Assembly (NCBI GenBank): GCA_021405325.1
Contig: QWII01000012.1
Span: forward strand, 1-64,000
Length of the DNA stretch: 64,000 nt
Direction of reading: 5' to 3'
From: Caldilinea sp. CFX5
GTDB lineage: Bacteria; Chloroflexota; Anaerolineae; Caldilineales; Caldilineaceae
Program-made: the position numbers and the translations under genes
The notes under the pieces: generated by a model
Told to the model about the DNA's origin: nothing
The model's database searches: none
Seen by the model: the letters and a program-made list of their open reading frames with translations, nothing else
Part shown: positions 9,601-16,886 of the stretch, one piece after another
How positions within the stretch are numbered: the stretch's first letter is position 1
Layout: each line of letters opens with the position of its first letter

Positions 9601-10562
9601 TAGGAATAGTAGCACAGGAGCAACAACAATGGGAGGAGGCCAAGAGCTATCACCAACAAGCCCACGAAATTTATGTAGAATTTAAAGATCGCTACAGTCA
9701 AGCCTACACTCATCATAATCTATCGACAATTGCGCATGCTCAACGGAAATGGGGAGAGGCTATGTACAATTTGCAGCAGGCTTACGACATCTTTGATGAG
9801 TTCAATGACTACCACAGCCAGGCAAAGATACTACACACACTGGGCATTATTGACCAAGAACAAAGAAACTATTCACAAGCTAAAAAATATTACCAACAAG
9901 CGTTCGCTCTGTATTTTGAACTCACTGATAGGTTTGGGCAAGCTGATATCTACAATCTGTTGGGAAGGGTAGCTCAGGAAGAAAAACAGTGGAAAGAGGC
10001 TAAGCAATACTATCAGCGTTCCTACGAAATCTACACCGAGTTCAGTGATCGCCACAGGCAAGCGGGTATTTACTGTGACTTGGGGAGTATAGCGCAAGAA
10101 CAGCAGCAATGGCAAGAAGCTAAGGATTACTATCAGCAGTCACTCACCCTTTATACCGAGTTCAAAGATGAGCATAGACAGGCAGGTCTTTTTTTTAGTT
10201 TAGGAAGTATAGCGCAAGAACAGCAGCAATGGCAAGAAGCTAAGGATTACTATCAGCAAGCCCATAACATCTACATTAAGTACAATGATCATTATCGTCA
10301 GGCAAGTATCTACGGTCAGTTAGGTTTGCTAGAGGAAACCCAGAAGCATTGGTCACAAGCAAGTCAACATTTGATTCAAGCACTTCAAATTTTCCTCGAA
10401 TTTCCAGAGGATATGTATATCATAAATACAACGATACAAAATATCGCCCGCATCCATCGCGCCGGCGGCGATGCCACCCTTCCCGCCGCCGTGGCTGGCG
10501 TACTGGGCATAGCGGCGGACGAGGCGGCGGCATTGTTAGCCGGGGCCTTGGCAAACGCGTAG
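6633..10562 (+). CDS. CHAT protease - STAND (NB-ARC-like) NTPase - TPR protein
   Basis: This 1309-residue protein has three parts. An N-terminal CHAT (caspase-like) domain carries His225 in HFDVHG and Cys303 in LNACQSG, the expected catalytic dyad. A STAND NTPase follows, with Walker A GLGGAGKST (460-468) and Walker B LLILDN around Asp545. The TPR array of 40-residue units (about 900-1270) carries repeated LGxIAQEQQQWQEAKDYYQQ motifs. CHAT-STAND-TPR proteins are read as ligand-triggered proteases of prokaryotic conflict or cell-death systems (family knowledge). The start at 6633 is chosen because AAAGGAG is 6 nt upstream; upstream in-frame codons run through the 24-bp hairpin. The TPR part is AT-rich and its flanks GC-rich, see findings. 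Confidence 0.9.
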   Translation: MPVISIRERGITSSGPVVAFDGQEYPIPNHITSPFDEQAEAQLAWYFEEHLRFPFTHQVRAQEAATSIGRYGEALFEQVLGERRIFGRYQTALQEGIDKLAFEIAGAPEFQQLHWEALKDPDLPQPFALHAPFVRRNLLPRPLEAKVREAPTINVLVVTARPGAGRDVGYRTISRPLVAALRQAGTPVTVDILRPGSYAALAAHLAARQDNQGAGYYHVIHFDVHGALLPFPAFDALEQKLATSRYTFQPQRYGRPKLPRYAGVKAFLFLESGAPEVADPVEASELAKLLLTHQIPIAILNACQSGKQVGASETSLGSQLMSAGMQMVLAMGYSVTVSAAETMMGRLYQQLFQSGDLAAAIRSARLELSNHKPRRAYFNQRIELEDWLLPVVYQNQPQRLTTRPFTASEQQAYYERQATRYREPPITYGFVGRDLDILHIEQRLLRHQEGRDQNLLLVRGLGGAGKSTLLHHLAAWWQTTGLVDQVAYFGYDERAWSLQQILDSLARQLLGEADYLRHFQPLSLAAQQSFLATRLRATRHLLILDNLESITGSNLAILHTLPSAEQRALHGFLRELAGGKSLVLLGSRGPETWLAPGTFDANVYDLPGLDAEAASTLADRVLARHNATGYRNDPAMQQDLQRLITLLDGHPLALEVVLANLAKQTPAEVLAALQSGAVSVDSATSTEDKTKSILACINYSHSNLSPDAQQLLLCLAPFTGVINCGWLPQYTEQLKAQLALANLPFHRWDEVLTEAINWGLLTPDRQLPIYLRIQPIFPYFLRTRWQSKATLRAAIESAFQQYYDDLNDFIFLLFQSEIANQRQLAQMLVHLEYENIYYSLTLTLQAQKSIIKPYRALASYLDAIHDYHRGLKLGEMLLSHIDTYFADQLPEQIHLEFVEVLDKVGKWHLLLKEYEKAKIIYQKSLELLPNLTTLDPKVIDLLRAMTYNQLGLVAYGQKQWIEAARNLQRSLDIKIKLNNRRSQATTYQSLGIVAQEQQQWEEAKSYHQQAHEIYVEFKDRYSQAYTHHNLSTIAHAQRKWGEAMYNLQQAYDIFDEFNDYHSQAKILHTLGIIDQEQRNYSQAKKYYQQAFALYFELTDRFGQADIYNLLGRVAQEEKQWKEAKQYYQRSYEIYTEFSDRHRQAGIYCDLGSIAQEQQQWQEAKDYYQQSLTLYTEFKDEHRQAGLFFSLGSIAQEQQQWQEAKDYYQQAHNIYIKYNDHYRQASIYGQLGLLEETQKHWSQASQHLIQALQIFLEFPEDMYIINTTIQNIARIHRAGGDATLPAAVAGVLGIAADEAAALLAGALANA
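10086..10258 (+). repeat. 53-bp direct repeat inside the TPR coding region
   Basis: Positions 10086-10138 and 10206-10258 are identical over 53 bp, spaced by 120 bp, which is exactly one 40-residue TPR unit. Earlier units are more diverged. This indicates recent unit duplication or gene conversion. Confidence 0.9.
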
Positions 10563-10573
10563 AGGCGTGGTGC

Positions 10574-10608
10574 AACGTGACCGGCAGCAGCAAGATGCCG
10601 GTCACGTT
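10574..10608 (+). terminator. Strong hairpin after the CHAT-STAND gene
   Basis: 12-bp perfect arms (10574-10585 and 10597-10608, AACGTGACCGGC) with an 11-nt loop, 11 bp after the stop codon. The T-run (GCGTTTT) is weak and begins several bases later, so termination efficiency is uncertain. Confidence 0.6.
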
Positions 10609-10683
10609 CTAAAGCGTTTTATAGATTACTGCTAAGTATGATAAAATGATGAGCATCATTTTACAAACAAGAAGAGACTAACG

Positions 10684-10929
10684 TGTAGGCTAAGTTTCCT
10701 CGGTTCATCCGCAATCTCTGATTTTCATGAGGCATTGGGCCAATATATCGATTACCGTGAAGGGCTTTTGCATAAAGATCCTGATCGTCTACTCTACCTT
10801 GCCGTTCCCCTTATCACCTATGAAACTTTCTTTTGTAGACCGTTTGGTGAGTATATGACAAAACGTTATGAATTGAAATTGCTTGTCTATAATCCAGAAA
10901 GCAAGGAGATAATTCAATGGTTGCCGTAG
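10684..10929 (+). pseudogene. 5'-truncated xisH
   Basis: In-frame sequence from about 10690 reads SFLGSSAISDFHEALGQY, then DPDRLLYLAVP, KLLVYNPESKEIIQWLP. This is the C-terminal half of XisH, a PD-(D/E)XK-like protein first described in control of cyanobacterial fdxN element excision. The first 60 or so residues, including most nuclease residues, are absent. In-frame ATG codons are lacking, only a TTG at 10735. An AT-rich inverted repeat (AAAATGATG/CATCATTTT, 10643-10662) lies just upstream. The stop overlaps the xisI start by 13 bp, the normal xisHI arrangement, so the truncation is at the 5' end only. Confidence 0.75.
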
Positions 10930-11255
10930 AAGAATATCGAGTACGCGTCCAACAATTGTTAGAGGAATCCAGTGAACCGGGACTTCCCCTTCAGGAAGAA
11001 GTTGAAACACAACTCGTTATTGACACCAAACGTGACCATTATCAACTCATCCATGTTGGTTGGGAAAATGGTCATCGGGTGTACGCGCCAATGATTCACA
11101 TTGACATTAAAGGCGACAAAGTGTGGTTGCAACACAACATGACCGACCAGAAGATTGCCGAAGATTTAGTCGCCTTGGGCATCCCGAAAGATCGGATTGT
11201 GTTAGGCTTCCAACCGCCATACGCACGCAAGTATACGGAGTTTGCCGTCAATTGA
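10917..11255 (+). CDS. xisI: XisI family protein
   Basis: 112 residues, full length for XisI. Family landmarks are LVIDTKRDHYQLIHVGW, IHIDIKGDKVWLQHN, DLVALGIPKDRIVLGF and the final YTEFAVN. The biochemical role is not settled; XisI is the usual partner of XisH. Here the partner is truncated. The start overlaps the xisH stop. A second, orphan xisI lies at 44569-44907. Confidence 0.9.
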   Translation: MVAVEEYRVRVQQLLEESSEPGLPLQEEVETQLVIDTKRDHYQLIHVGWENGHRVYAPMIHIDIKGDKVWLQHNMTDQKIAEDLVALGIPKDRIVLGFQPPYARKYTEFAVN

Positions 11256-11264
11256 GGTGAAGCA

Positions 11265-11319
11265 AGAGATAAAGAGATTGAGAGATTCAGATACTCAATC
11301 TCTCAATCTCTTTATCTCT
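11265..11319. repeat. Perfect 21-bp inverted repeat between xisI and glgP
   Basis: Arms 11265-11285 and 11299-11319 are exact complements built of AGAGATTGAGAG-like sequence, with a 13-nt loop. It lies between convergent xisI and glycogen phosphorylase genes and could serve as a bidirectional terminator, although no clear T-run is present. Arms resemble those of the hairpin at 50794-50852. Confidence 0.8.
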
Positions 11320-11345
11320 CAATCTCAACTGTCACAAGACACCCT

Positions 11346-13904
11346 CTACGCCCAGCGACTCACCCCCGTCTCATTCGGGTGGATCAACCCCTGGTGGTGG
11401 GGACGGGCGCGCACGCCGAAGTGGATCACACCGCTGTCACCGGGCGTCACTTCGGCCTGGTAGAGGAGCGCGCCGTTTTCCTGGCCGGTGCGCTGCATGG
11501 GGGTGATGTGGGGCGCGGCCAGGTGACCTTGACCATTCACCGCCCCGGACAACAACTCCACGGCGACCTGGTTTTCCGGCACGCCATTGAGCCACACCCG
11601 TGCGTTGACCCGCACCTTGTCGCCCACCGTGATCTGGTTGACGCTCTGGAGTTCGGCCTGGAGATAGAGCGGTTGCCACTGTTGGGCCAGCCGCGCCTTC
11701 CAGGCGGCGATCTCACGGGCCAGGGCGTACTGATTGCCGGTAAAGCGCTGTTGATTGGCCGCCGCCGGCAGATAGTAGCAGGTGGTGTACTCCTTGACCA
11801 TGCGCTTCATGCTAAAGGTGGGGGCGCAGGTGCGGATGGCGTTCTTCATCGTTTCCACCCAGCCGGTCGGCACCCCGTCGGCGCTGCGGTTGTAGAAGAG
11901 CGGGATGATCTCATCTTCCAGCGTGGCGTAGAGATTGAGGACATCGGCCTCGTCCTGGGTCGCCTCGTCTTTGTACTCCCGTTCCTCGCCAATCGACCAG
12001 CCGTTACCATTGTTGCCATCATACCCTTCGACCCACCAGCCATCAAGAACACTAAAGTTGGGAATGCCGCAGAGCGCCGCCTTTTGCCCGCTGGTGCCGC
12101 TGGCTTCATGGGGCCGTCGCGGGTTGTTGAGCCAGACATCGACGCCGGCGATCAACTGGCGGGCAATGTGCATATCATAGTTCTCGACAAAGATGATCTT
12201 GCCCAGAAATTCGGGGCGCTGGCTGATCTGGTAGATCTGCTGGATAAAGCTCTTGCCCGGCTCATCGGCGGGGTGAGCTTTGCCGCTAAAGACAATTTGC
12301 ACCGGGCGTTCCGGGTTGTTGAGCAGCCGCAGCAGCCGCGCTTCATCCTTGAAGATCAAGGTGGCGCGCTTATAGGTGGCAAAGCGGCGGGCGAAACCGA
12401 GGGTCAAGGCGTTGGGGTCGAGCAGGCTCAACGCTTCTTCCAGACGGCGGGTGCCTTCGCCATAGCGTAAATATTGGGCGCGCACCCGTTGGCGCATGGT
12501 GGCGACCATCTGCTCCTTGCGCTGCTGATGGACGGCCCACAACTCGCCCGCGGGCATCTGGTCGAGCGCCGCCCAGGTGGCCGGGTTGTCCACCTCTTCC
12601 AACCAGTTGGCCGCCAGGTAGCGACTATAGAGGGCGCGCAATTCGCCGGCTAGCCAGGTCTTGCTGTGGACGCCATTGGTGATATGACCAATCGGCGTCA
12701 GCGTCACCGGCGTATCGGGCCAGAGGAATTGCCACATCTCGCGGCTCACTTCGCCATGCAGCTTGCTGACGCCATTGGCAAAGCCGCTCAAACGCAGCGC
12801 CAGCACGGTCATGCTATATTGCGGCCCCCACGGCAGTTCCTGGCGGGCAAAGCCGATAAAGTGGTCGCGGTTGATGCCCAACTGCCCCCAATATTGCCAG
12901 AAGAACTTTTCGACCAGTTCAAAGGCAAAGGCGTCATTGCCCGCCGGCACCGGGGTGTGGGTGGTGAAGAGCGTGTTGGCGCGCACCACTTCGACTGCTT
13001 CCTGGAAGCCCAACCCCTTGCCCTGTACCAGTTCACGAATGCGTTCCAAACCCAGGAAGGCGCTATGACCCTCGTTCATGTGCCAGACGGCCGGGTCATA
13101 GCCCAGCGCCCGCACCGCCCGCACCCCGCCGATACCCAGGACGACCTCCTGGCTGATACGCATTTCGCGGTCGCCGCCATAGAGCCGGGCGCTCAGTTCG
13201 CGATCCTGCGGGGCATTGCGCGGCACATCGGTGTCCATCAAAAAGATCGGGATGCGCCCCACCTGAATCCGCCACACCTTGGCATAGACCGTGCGACCGG
13301 GCAGATCGACATTGATCAGAATCTCGTTGCCCTGGCTGTCACGCGCCGCTGTCACCGGCATTTCGGCAAAGTCGATCTTCTCATATTCCGCTTGCTGGCG
13401 ACCGGTGGGGTCGAGCCGCTGGGTGAAATAGCCTTGCGGGTAGAGGAAGCCGACGCCGATAAAGGGCAGGTTAAGATCGCTCGCCTCTTTACAATGGTCG
13501 CCGCTGAGGACGCCCAAGCCGCCGCTATAAATGGGCAGCGCTTCGTGTAGACCAAATTCGGCGCTGAAGTAGGCGATGATCTGATTGCGCTTGTCGCCGT
13601 GGGTGTTGGTGAACCAGTCGCCCTGCGCCGAGTGCATGTAGTCATCGAAGGCGGTGAGGACGGCAGCATAATCCTGGATATAGGTTGGGTCAGCCGCTGC
13701 CGCATCCAACCGTTGCTGTTGGACATTGCGCAAAAACTTGACGGGATTGTGGTTGGTCTGCTGCCAGAGGTCGGCGTCGATGCGTTCATAGAGCGCTTGC
13801 GCCGTCGGCTCCCAACTCCACCAGAGGTTATAGGCTAATTCCTGTAGCCGGGCAATGCCAGCCGGAATTTTTGGAAAGACGGAAACTTTGCCGATAATGT
13901 TCAT
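11346..13904 (-). CDS. glgP: Alpha-glucan (glycogen/maltodextrin) phosphorylase with N-terminal DUF3417
   Basis: 852-residue GT35 phosphorylase that releases glucose-1-phosphate from glycogen or maltodextrin, PLP-dependent. The N terminus (FPKIPAGIARLQELAYNLWW) is DUF3417, typical of the short-form, archaeal/Chloroflexota-like subfamily. IYSGGLGVLSGDHCKEASDL, HMNEGHSAFLGLERI and RFATYKRATLIF are present. The PLP-lysine region is EASGTSGQKAALCGIPN, in the subfamily form. The ATG at 13904 is preferred over the longer frame because homology begins there and GGGAG lies about 12 nt upstream. It stands alone, with no other glycogen gene nearby. Confidence 0.93.
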   Translation of the reverse strand: MNIIGKVSVFPKIPAGIARLQELAYNLWWSWEPTAQALYERIDADLWQQTNHNPVKFLRNVQQQRLDAAAADPTYIQDYAAVLTAFDDYMHSAQGDWFTNTHGDKRNQIIAYFSAEFGLHEALPIYSGGLGVLSGDHCKEASDLNLPFIGVGFLYPQGYFTQRLDPTGRQQAEYEKIDFAEMPVTAARDSQGNEILINVDLPGRTVYAKVWRIQVGRIPIFLMDTDVPRNAPQDRELSARLYGGDREMRISQEVVLGIGGVRAVRALGYDPAVWHMNEGHSAFLGLERIRELVQGKGLGFQEAVEVVRANTLFTTHTPVPAGNDAFAFELVEKFFWQYWGQLGINRDHFIGFARQELPWGPQYSMTVLALRLSGFANGVSKLHGEVSREMWQFLWPDTPVTLTPIGHITNGVHSKTWLAGELRALYSRYLAANWLEEVDNPATWAALDQMPAGELWAVHQQRKEQMVATMRQRVRAQYLRYGEGTRRLEEALSLLDPNALTLGFARRFATYKRATLIFKDEARLLRLLNNPERPVQIVFSGKAHPADEPGKSFIQQIYQISQRPEFLGKIIFVENYDMHIARQLIAGVDVWLNNPRRPHEASGTSGQKAALCGIPNFSVLDGWWVEGYDGNNGNGWSIGEEREYKDEATQDEADVLNLYATLEDEIIPLFYNRSADGVPTGWVETMKNAIRTCAPTFSMKRMVKEYTTCYYLPAAANQQRFTGNQYALAREIAAWKARLAQQWQPLYLQAELQSVNQITVGDKVRVNARVWLNGVPENQVAVELLSGAVNGQGHLAAPHITPMQRTGQENGALLYQAEVTPGDSGVIHFGVRARPHHQGLIHPNETGVSRWA

Positions 13905-14125
13905 AAATGATGATCGCTCCCTCGAAAATGACAAGGCTACGCCATGAGCTTGGCCGAATGGTGACAGGGTAACAGGCTTACCCTGTCCGCTGTTACGCAA
14001 GCGGTTGCATAAATTGTGGCTCTATTGTACTGAATTTATGCTTAACTTGCTAATTTTTAGGTGCATGGATGAAAAGGGGAGGCCAAGAATTTTACAGAAT
14101 TTGTATATTTTGGTAATATACATCT

Positions 14126-14449
14126 ATGTTGCCTAATCTTTACGACGCCAGTGGCTTTGACTGGGACGACGAAAATTTAGAGAAGAACTGGGATTCGCAC
14201 GATGTCACGAATGGCGAGTGTGAAGAGGTTTTCTTTAATTTGCCGCTGGTCGTTGCATTTGATGAAAAGCATAGTGCCAAAGAAAAACGGTACTTTGCTT
14301 TGGGCCGGACTGATATGAATCGATGGCTCTTTATTGCGTTTACCATGCGTGGCTCCTTGATTCGTGTCATCTCTGCGCGTGATATGAATCAGAAAGAAAG
14401 CAGAAAATATGCAAACCACACGAAAGGATATTCCCGTTTTCGCTACTGA
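14126..14449 (+). CDS. brnT: BrnT-like toxin
   Basis: 107 residues, RelE-fold ribonuclease toxin family. Evidence is FDWDDENLEKNWDSHDV at the N terminus, then VAFDEKHSAKEKRYFALGRT and IRVISARDMNQKESRKY, which match the BrnT pattern. BrnT cleaves RNA and is neutralised by BrnA (family knowledge). The next gene overlaps by 41 bp and encodes the antitoxin. A fairly AT-rich leader precedes it. Confidence 0.85.
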   Translation: MLPNLYDASGFDWDDENLEKNWDSHDVTNGECEEVFFNLPLVVAFDEKHSAKEKRYFALGRTDMNRWLFIAFTMRGSLIRVISARDMNQKESRKYANHTKGYSRFRY

Positions 14450-14702
14450 AGACGATGAACGCGCCTTCTGGGGCGATCATGATTCAACCGAATATATTGA
14501 TTGGGATGCGGCTGAAAGCGTTGTGTTACCAAAGCTGAAACCATCCACCAAAGCGATTTCCCTACGCTTGCCCGAAGTGATGCTCAATCATTTGCGCATG
14601 ATGGCTAACAAACGGGACATCCCTTATCAATCGTTAATCAAGGTGTTTTTGGCGGAAAAAATTGAGGAAGAATTGCAACTAGCTCTGGAAAGAACAGTGT
14701 GA
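14409..14702 (+). CDS. brnA: BrnA/CopG-like antitoxin
   Basis: 97 residues. The middle has the CopG/ribbon-helix-helix pattern KAISLRLPEVMLNHLRMMAN followed by DIPYQSLIKVFLAEKI. The N-terminal part (DDERAFWGDHDSTEYIDWD) is typical of antitoxins paired with BrnT. Antitoxins of this type bind the toxin and autorepress the operon. It overlaps brnT by 41 bp and its stop lies in a terminator stem. Confidence 0.85.
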   Translation: MQTTRKDIPVFATEDDERAFWGDHDSTEYIDWDAAESVVLPKLKPSTKAISLRLPEVMLNHLRMMANKRDIPYQSLIKVFLAEKIEEELQLALERTV

Positions 14703-14744
14703 CGAACGTATGAACTTAGCCACACTTGTTCATACGTTCGTCAC
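14699..14744. terminator. Bidirectional terminator between brnTA and the MFS gene
   Basis: Perfect 17-bp arms 14699-14715 and 14728-14744 with a 12-nt loop. The left arm includes the brnA stop codon; the right arm ends 10 bp before the MFS gene stop. It lies between convergent genes. No T-run on either side, so it may equally be one of the locus-specific hairpins of this genome. Confidence 0.65.
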
Positions 14745-14754
14745 GCCGATTCGC

Positions 14755-16155
14755 CTACCGCAACTGGCGCAACTGCGGCGTCTTGTAGAGGACAATGATC
14801 GAAAGCACAAGCGCAATCAGCGCGCTGGAAACAATAGCTTCACTCAGTCCCCACTGTTCCGCCACCGCACCAATGGCCAGATTGCCAAAGGGGGTGAAGC
14901 CAAAGAAAGTGAGGGTGTAGAGGCTCATCACCCGGCCGCGCATTTCGTCGCTGATGTTGGTCTGCAACAGGGTGTTGATCAAGGTGAACTGGCTCATAAA
15001 GCCCATACCCAGGAAGACGCCCAAGATCAGCGCCAGGGGATAGATGTGATTAACGGCAAAGAGACAAAGCACCACCGGAAAGGCAATGGCGCTAACCGCC
15101 AGCCACTCGCCCCGTTTGCCCTGGTCGCCATAGCGGGCAATCAGGAAGGCGGTGATAATGGCGCCGATACCGGCAGTGGTGTTAAGCGCACCAAAGGCGG
15201 TGGCGTCCTGTTGTAACACTTTGGCGACAAAGGCCGGTAGCACAGTGCTATAGGTGATGCCAAAACAACTGATGATAAAGGCCATCATCAAGAGGGCGCG
15301 CACCTCGGCAATGCTGTTGGCATAGGTGACGCCGCTGCGCAACTGCTGCCAGGGCGACACTTTTTTACTGCTGGCTTGATGGGGCGGCAAATCCATCGCC
15401 CACAACCCGATAATCACCGCCAGGAAGGTCAACCCATTCCAGAAGAAACACCAGCCTGCGCCCACACTCGCCAACAGAATACCACCGATGGCAGGGCCAA
15501 AGATACGCGCGCCATTAAAGGTCATCGAGTTGAGCGCGATGGCATTGGGCAGATCGGCGCGCCCCACCATCTCCACCACAAAGGCTTGGCGCGCCGGCCC
15601 ATCAAAGGCATTGACCACCCCCAACCCAACCGCCAGCGCCACCACATGCCAGACCTGCACCACGTCGGCCATGGTTAGCGCGGCTAGAATAAAGGCGAAG
15701 ATCATCGAGGCCGTTTGCGTGATGATCAAGAGCGTGCGCTTCGGCATCCGATCCACCACCACGCCACCCCACGGGGTGATAAAGAGCGCCGGCAGGGCAG
15801 AGGCAAAGCCGACAATGCCCAACACTAGTTCTGACTGACTTAGTTGATAGACCAGCCAGCCCTGGGCAATGATCTGCATCCAGGTGCCGACACTGGAGAT
15901 CAACTGACCGAGGACAAAGAGTTGAAAATTACGATGGCGCAGCGCGGCAAAGGTCTTGGGCAAGCGAAATTGCCGCGCCTTCAGGGGCAGAACCTCTGCC
16001 GGAATGTTGGGCAAACGGGGCGGCTGAATCTCCCGCGCCGTCATCGCCACCTCTAGCGTGGTCTCCCCATCTTCATAAGTACCATCAGTCGCCGTCACAG
16101 CCGCCTCTGTCGCCAGGCGGCCACTCTTGCCTTCATCCAAAATAGCACACTCCAT
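14755..16155 (-). CDS. MFS transporter, EntS-like (MFS_3) exporter
   Basis: 466 residues with about 12 membrane helices after a 75-residue cytoplasmic lead. The signature between helices 2 and 3 is [15 protein letters not shown], and [15 protein letters not shown] with [22 protein letters not shown] is characteristic of the MFS_3/enterobactin-exporter-like family. Substrate unknown; such exporters carry siderophores or drugs. The upstream MarR gene on the same strand is the likely regulator. Confidence 0.88.
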   Translation of the reverse strand: MECAILDEGKSGRLATEAAVTATDGTYEDGETTLEVAMTAREIQPPRLPNIPAEVLPLKARQFRLPKTFAALRHRNFQLFVLGQLISSVGTWMQIIAQGWLVYQLSQSELVLGIVGFASALPALFITPWGGVVVDRMPKRTLLIITQTASMIFAFILAALTMADVVQVWHVVALAVGLGVVNAFDGPARQAFVVEMVGRADLPNAIALNSMTFNGARIFGPAIGGILLASVGAGWCFFWNGLTFLAVIIGLWAMDLPPHQASSKKVSPWQQLRSGVTYANSIAEVRALLMMAFIISCFGITYSTVLPAFVAKVLQQDATAFGALNTTAGIGAIITAFLIARYGDQGKRGEWLAVSAIAFPVVLCLFAVNHIYPLALILGVFLGMGFMSQFTLINTLLQTNISDEMRGRVMSLYTLTFFGFTPFGNLAIGAVAEQWGLSEAIVSSALIALVLSIIVLYKTPQLRQLR

Positions 16156-16172
16156 TTTCTAGGGTTGTCATT

Positions 16173-16239
16173 AGTTGGTTAGGGAGTTGATGCGTTGGTT
16201 TCGACAAGCTCAACCAACGCATCAACTCCCTAACCAACT
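16173..16239. repeat. Perfect 28-bp inverted repeat with TTCGACAAGCTCA core
   Basis: Arms 16173-16200 and 16212-16239 are exact complements. The 11-nt loop TCGACAAGCTC matches, in reverse orientation, the loops of hairpins at 17862, 26708, 27630 and 37224, while the arms differ. It lies between the MarR gene and the MFS gene, within the presumed operon. Confidence 0.9.
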
Positions 16240-16257
16240 CCCAAAAATAACAGTTCG

Positions 16258-16707
16258 TTAGGTTTCATTGACACCATCCGGCAAGACCGCGCGTAACAAA
16301 TAGAGCGCCTCTACCACCTGGGCGCGCTCATCCGGGGCAAGCTGGGCCACCGTTGCGGCAAGGCTCGCGCGCGCGTTTTCGCGCACAGCCGCCAACACCG
16401 CGGCGCCCTGGTCGGTGATATGCAAAGCCACATAACGGCGATCCGTCGGCAGCGTCGTTCGTGACAGCAAATTACGCTCGACTAGATTGCTGACCTGGGT
16501 GGACATGGAGGGCAGCGTTAACCCGACATGATCCGCCACTGCCGAAAGGGGCGCACCGGGGTTGCCGTGTAAGAAGGTAAGGGTGCGCAACTGGAGAATG
16601 GTGAGGTCATGACCCCGTTGGCTGCGGACGTGGCGGCGAATCTCCTGCATCACTTCCGGTATAATTTCAAGCAGCGCATGGGCGCATTCCGCCGCCGTCG
16701 GAGCCAT
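16258..16707 (-). CDS. MarR family transcriptional regulator
   Basis: 149 residues with winged-helix MarR fold: TILQLRTLTFLHGNPGAPLS, VADHVGLTLPSMSTQVSNLV as the recognition helix, and DRRYVALHITDQG as the wing. It likely represses the downstream MFS exporter and itself. An imperfect palindrome 23-59 bp upstream of its start is a candidate operator. Confidence 0.9.
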   Translation of the reverse strand: MAPTAAECAHALLEIIPEVMQEIRRHVRSQRGHDLTILQLRTLTFLHGNPGAPLSAVADHVGLTLPSMSTQVSNLVERNLLSRTTLPTDRRYVALHITDQGAAVLAAVRENARASLAATVAQLAPDERAQVVEALYLLRAVLPDGVNET

Positions 16708-16729
16708 AGTTGTTGTCGTCCCGCCGATA

Positions 16730-16766
16730 ATACTTTGAAAGCCTAACTATTCGCTTTGTGAAGTAT
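16730..16766 (-). promoter_or_regulatory. Candidate MarR operator and promoter
   Basis: Imperfect inverted repeat ATACTTTGAAAG (16730-16741) with CTTTGTGAAGTAT (16754-16766), directly upstream of the MarR start at 16707. Position and symmetry suit a MarR autoregulatory site; this is inference. Confidence 0.4.
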
Positions 16767-16797
16767 ACTGCGGTTGGCGTGCGGTGTCAAACGAGAA

Positions 16798-16883
16798 ATA
16801 GAATGCGGATTGAGCGGATTGGGCAGATTATAGCGGATAAAAATCCGCTTTGATCCGCCCAATCCGCTCAATCCGCATTCTAT
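16798..16883. repeat. Perfect 27-bp inverted repeat with nested hairpin
   Basis: Arms 16798-16824 and 16857-16883 are exact complements (GCGGATTGAGCGGATTGGGC-type sequence). The loop itself contains AGCGGAT/ATCCGCT. The right arm ends 3 bp before the stop of the luciferase-like gene, so on the minus strand it can act as its terminator. Confidence 0.9.
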
Positions 16884-16886
16884 TGG

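Noticed and set aside
9500..10260. Regular 120-bp repeats that could suggest a repeat array such as CRISPR
   Set aside because: Period equals 40 codons, the frame is continuous and the translation is TPR units; spacers are not unique sequences.
10735..10929. 64-codon gene starting at TTG as a genuine short protein
   Set aside because: XisH homology continues in frame upstream of the TTG (SFLGSSAISDFHEAL), so the frame is a truncated xisH and not a gene with its own start.
12666..13550. 294-codon plus-strand open frame
   Set aside because: Antisense to glycogen phosphorylase; no motif.
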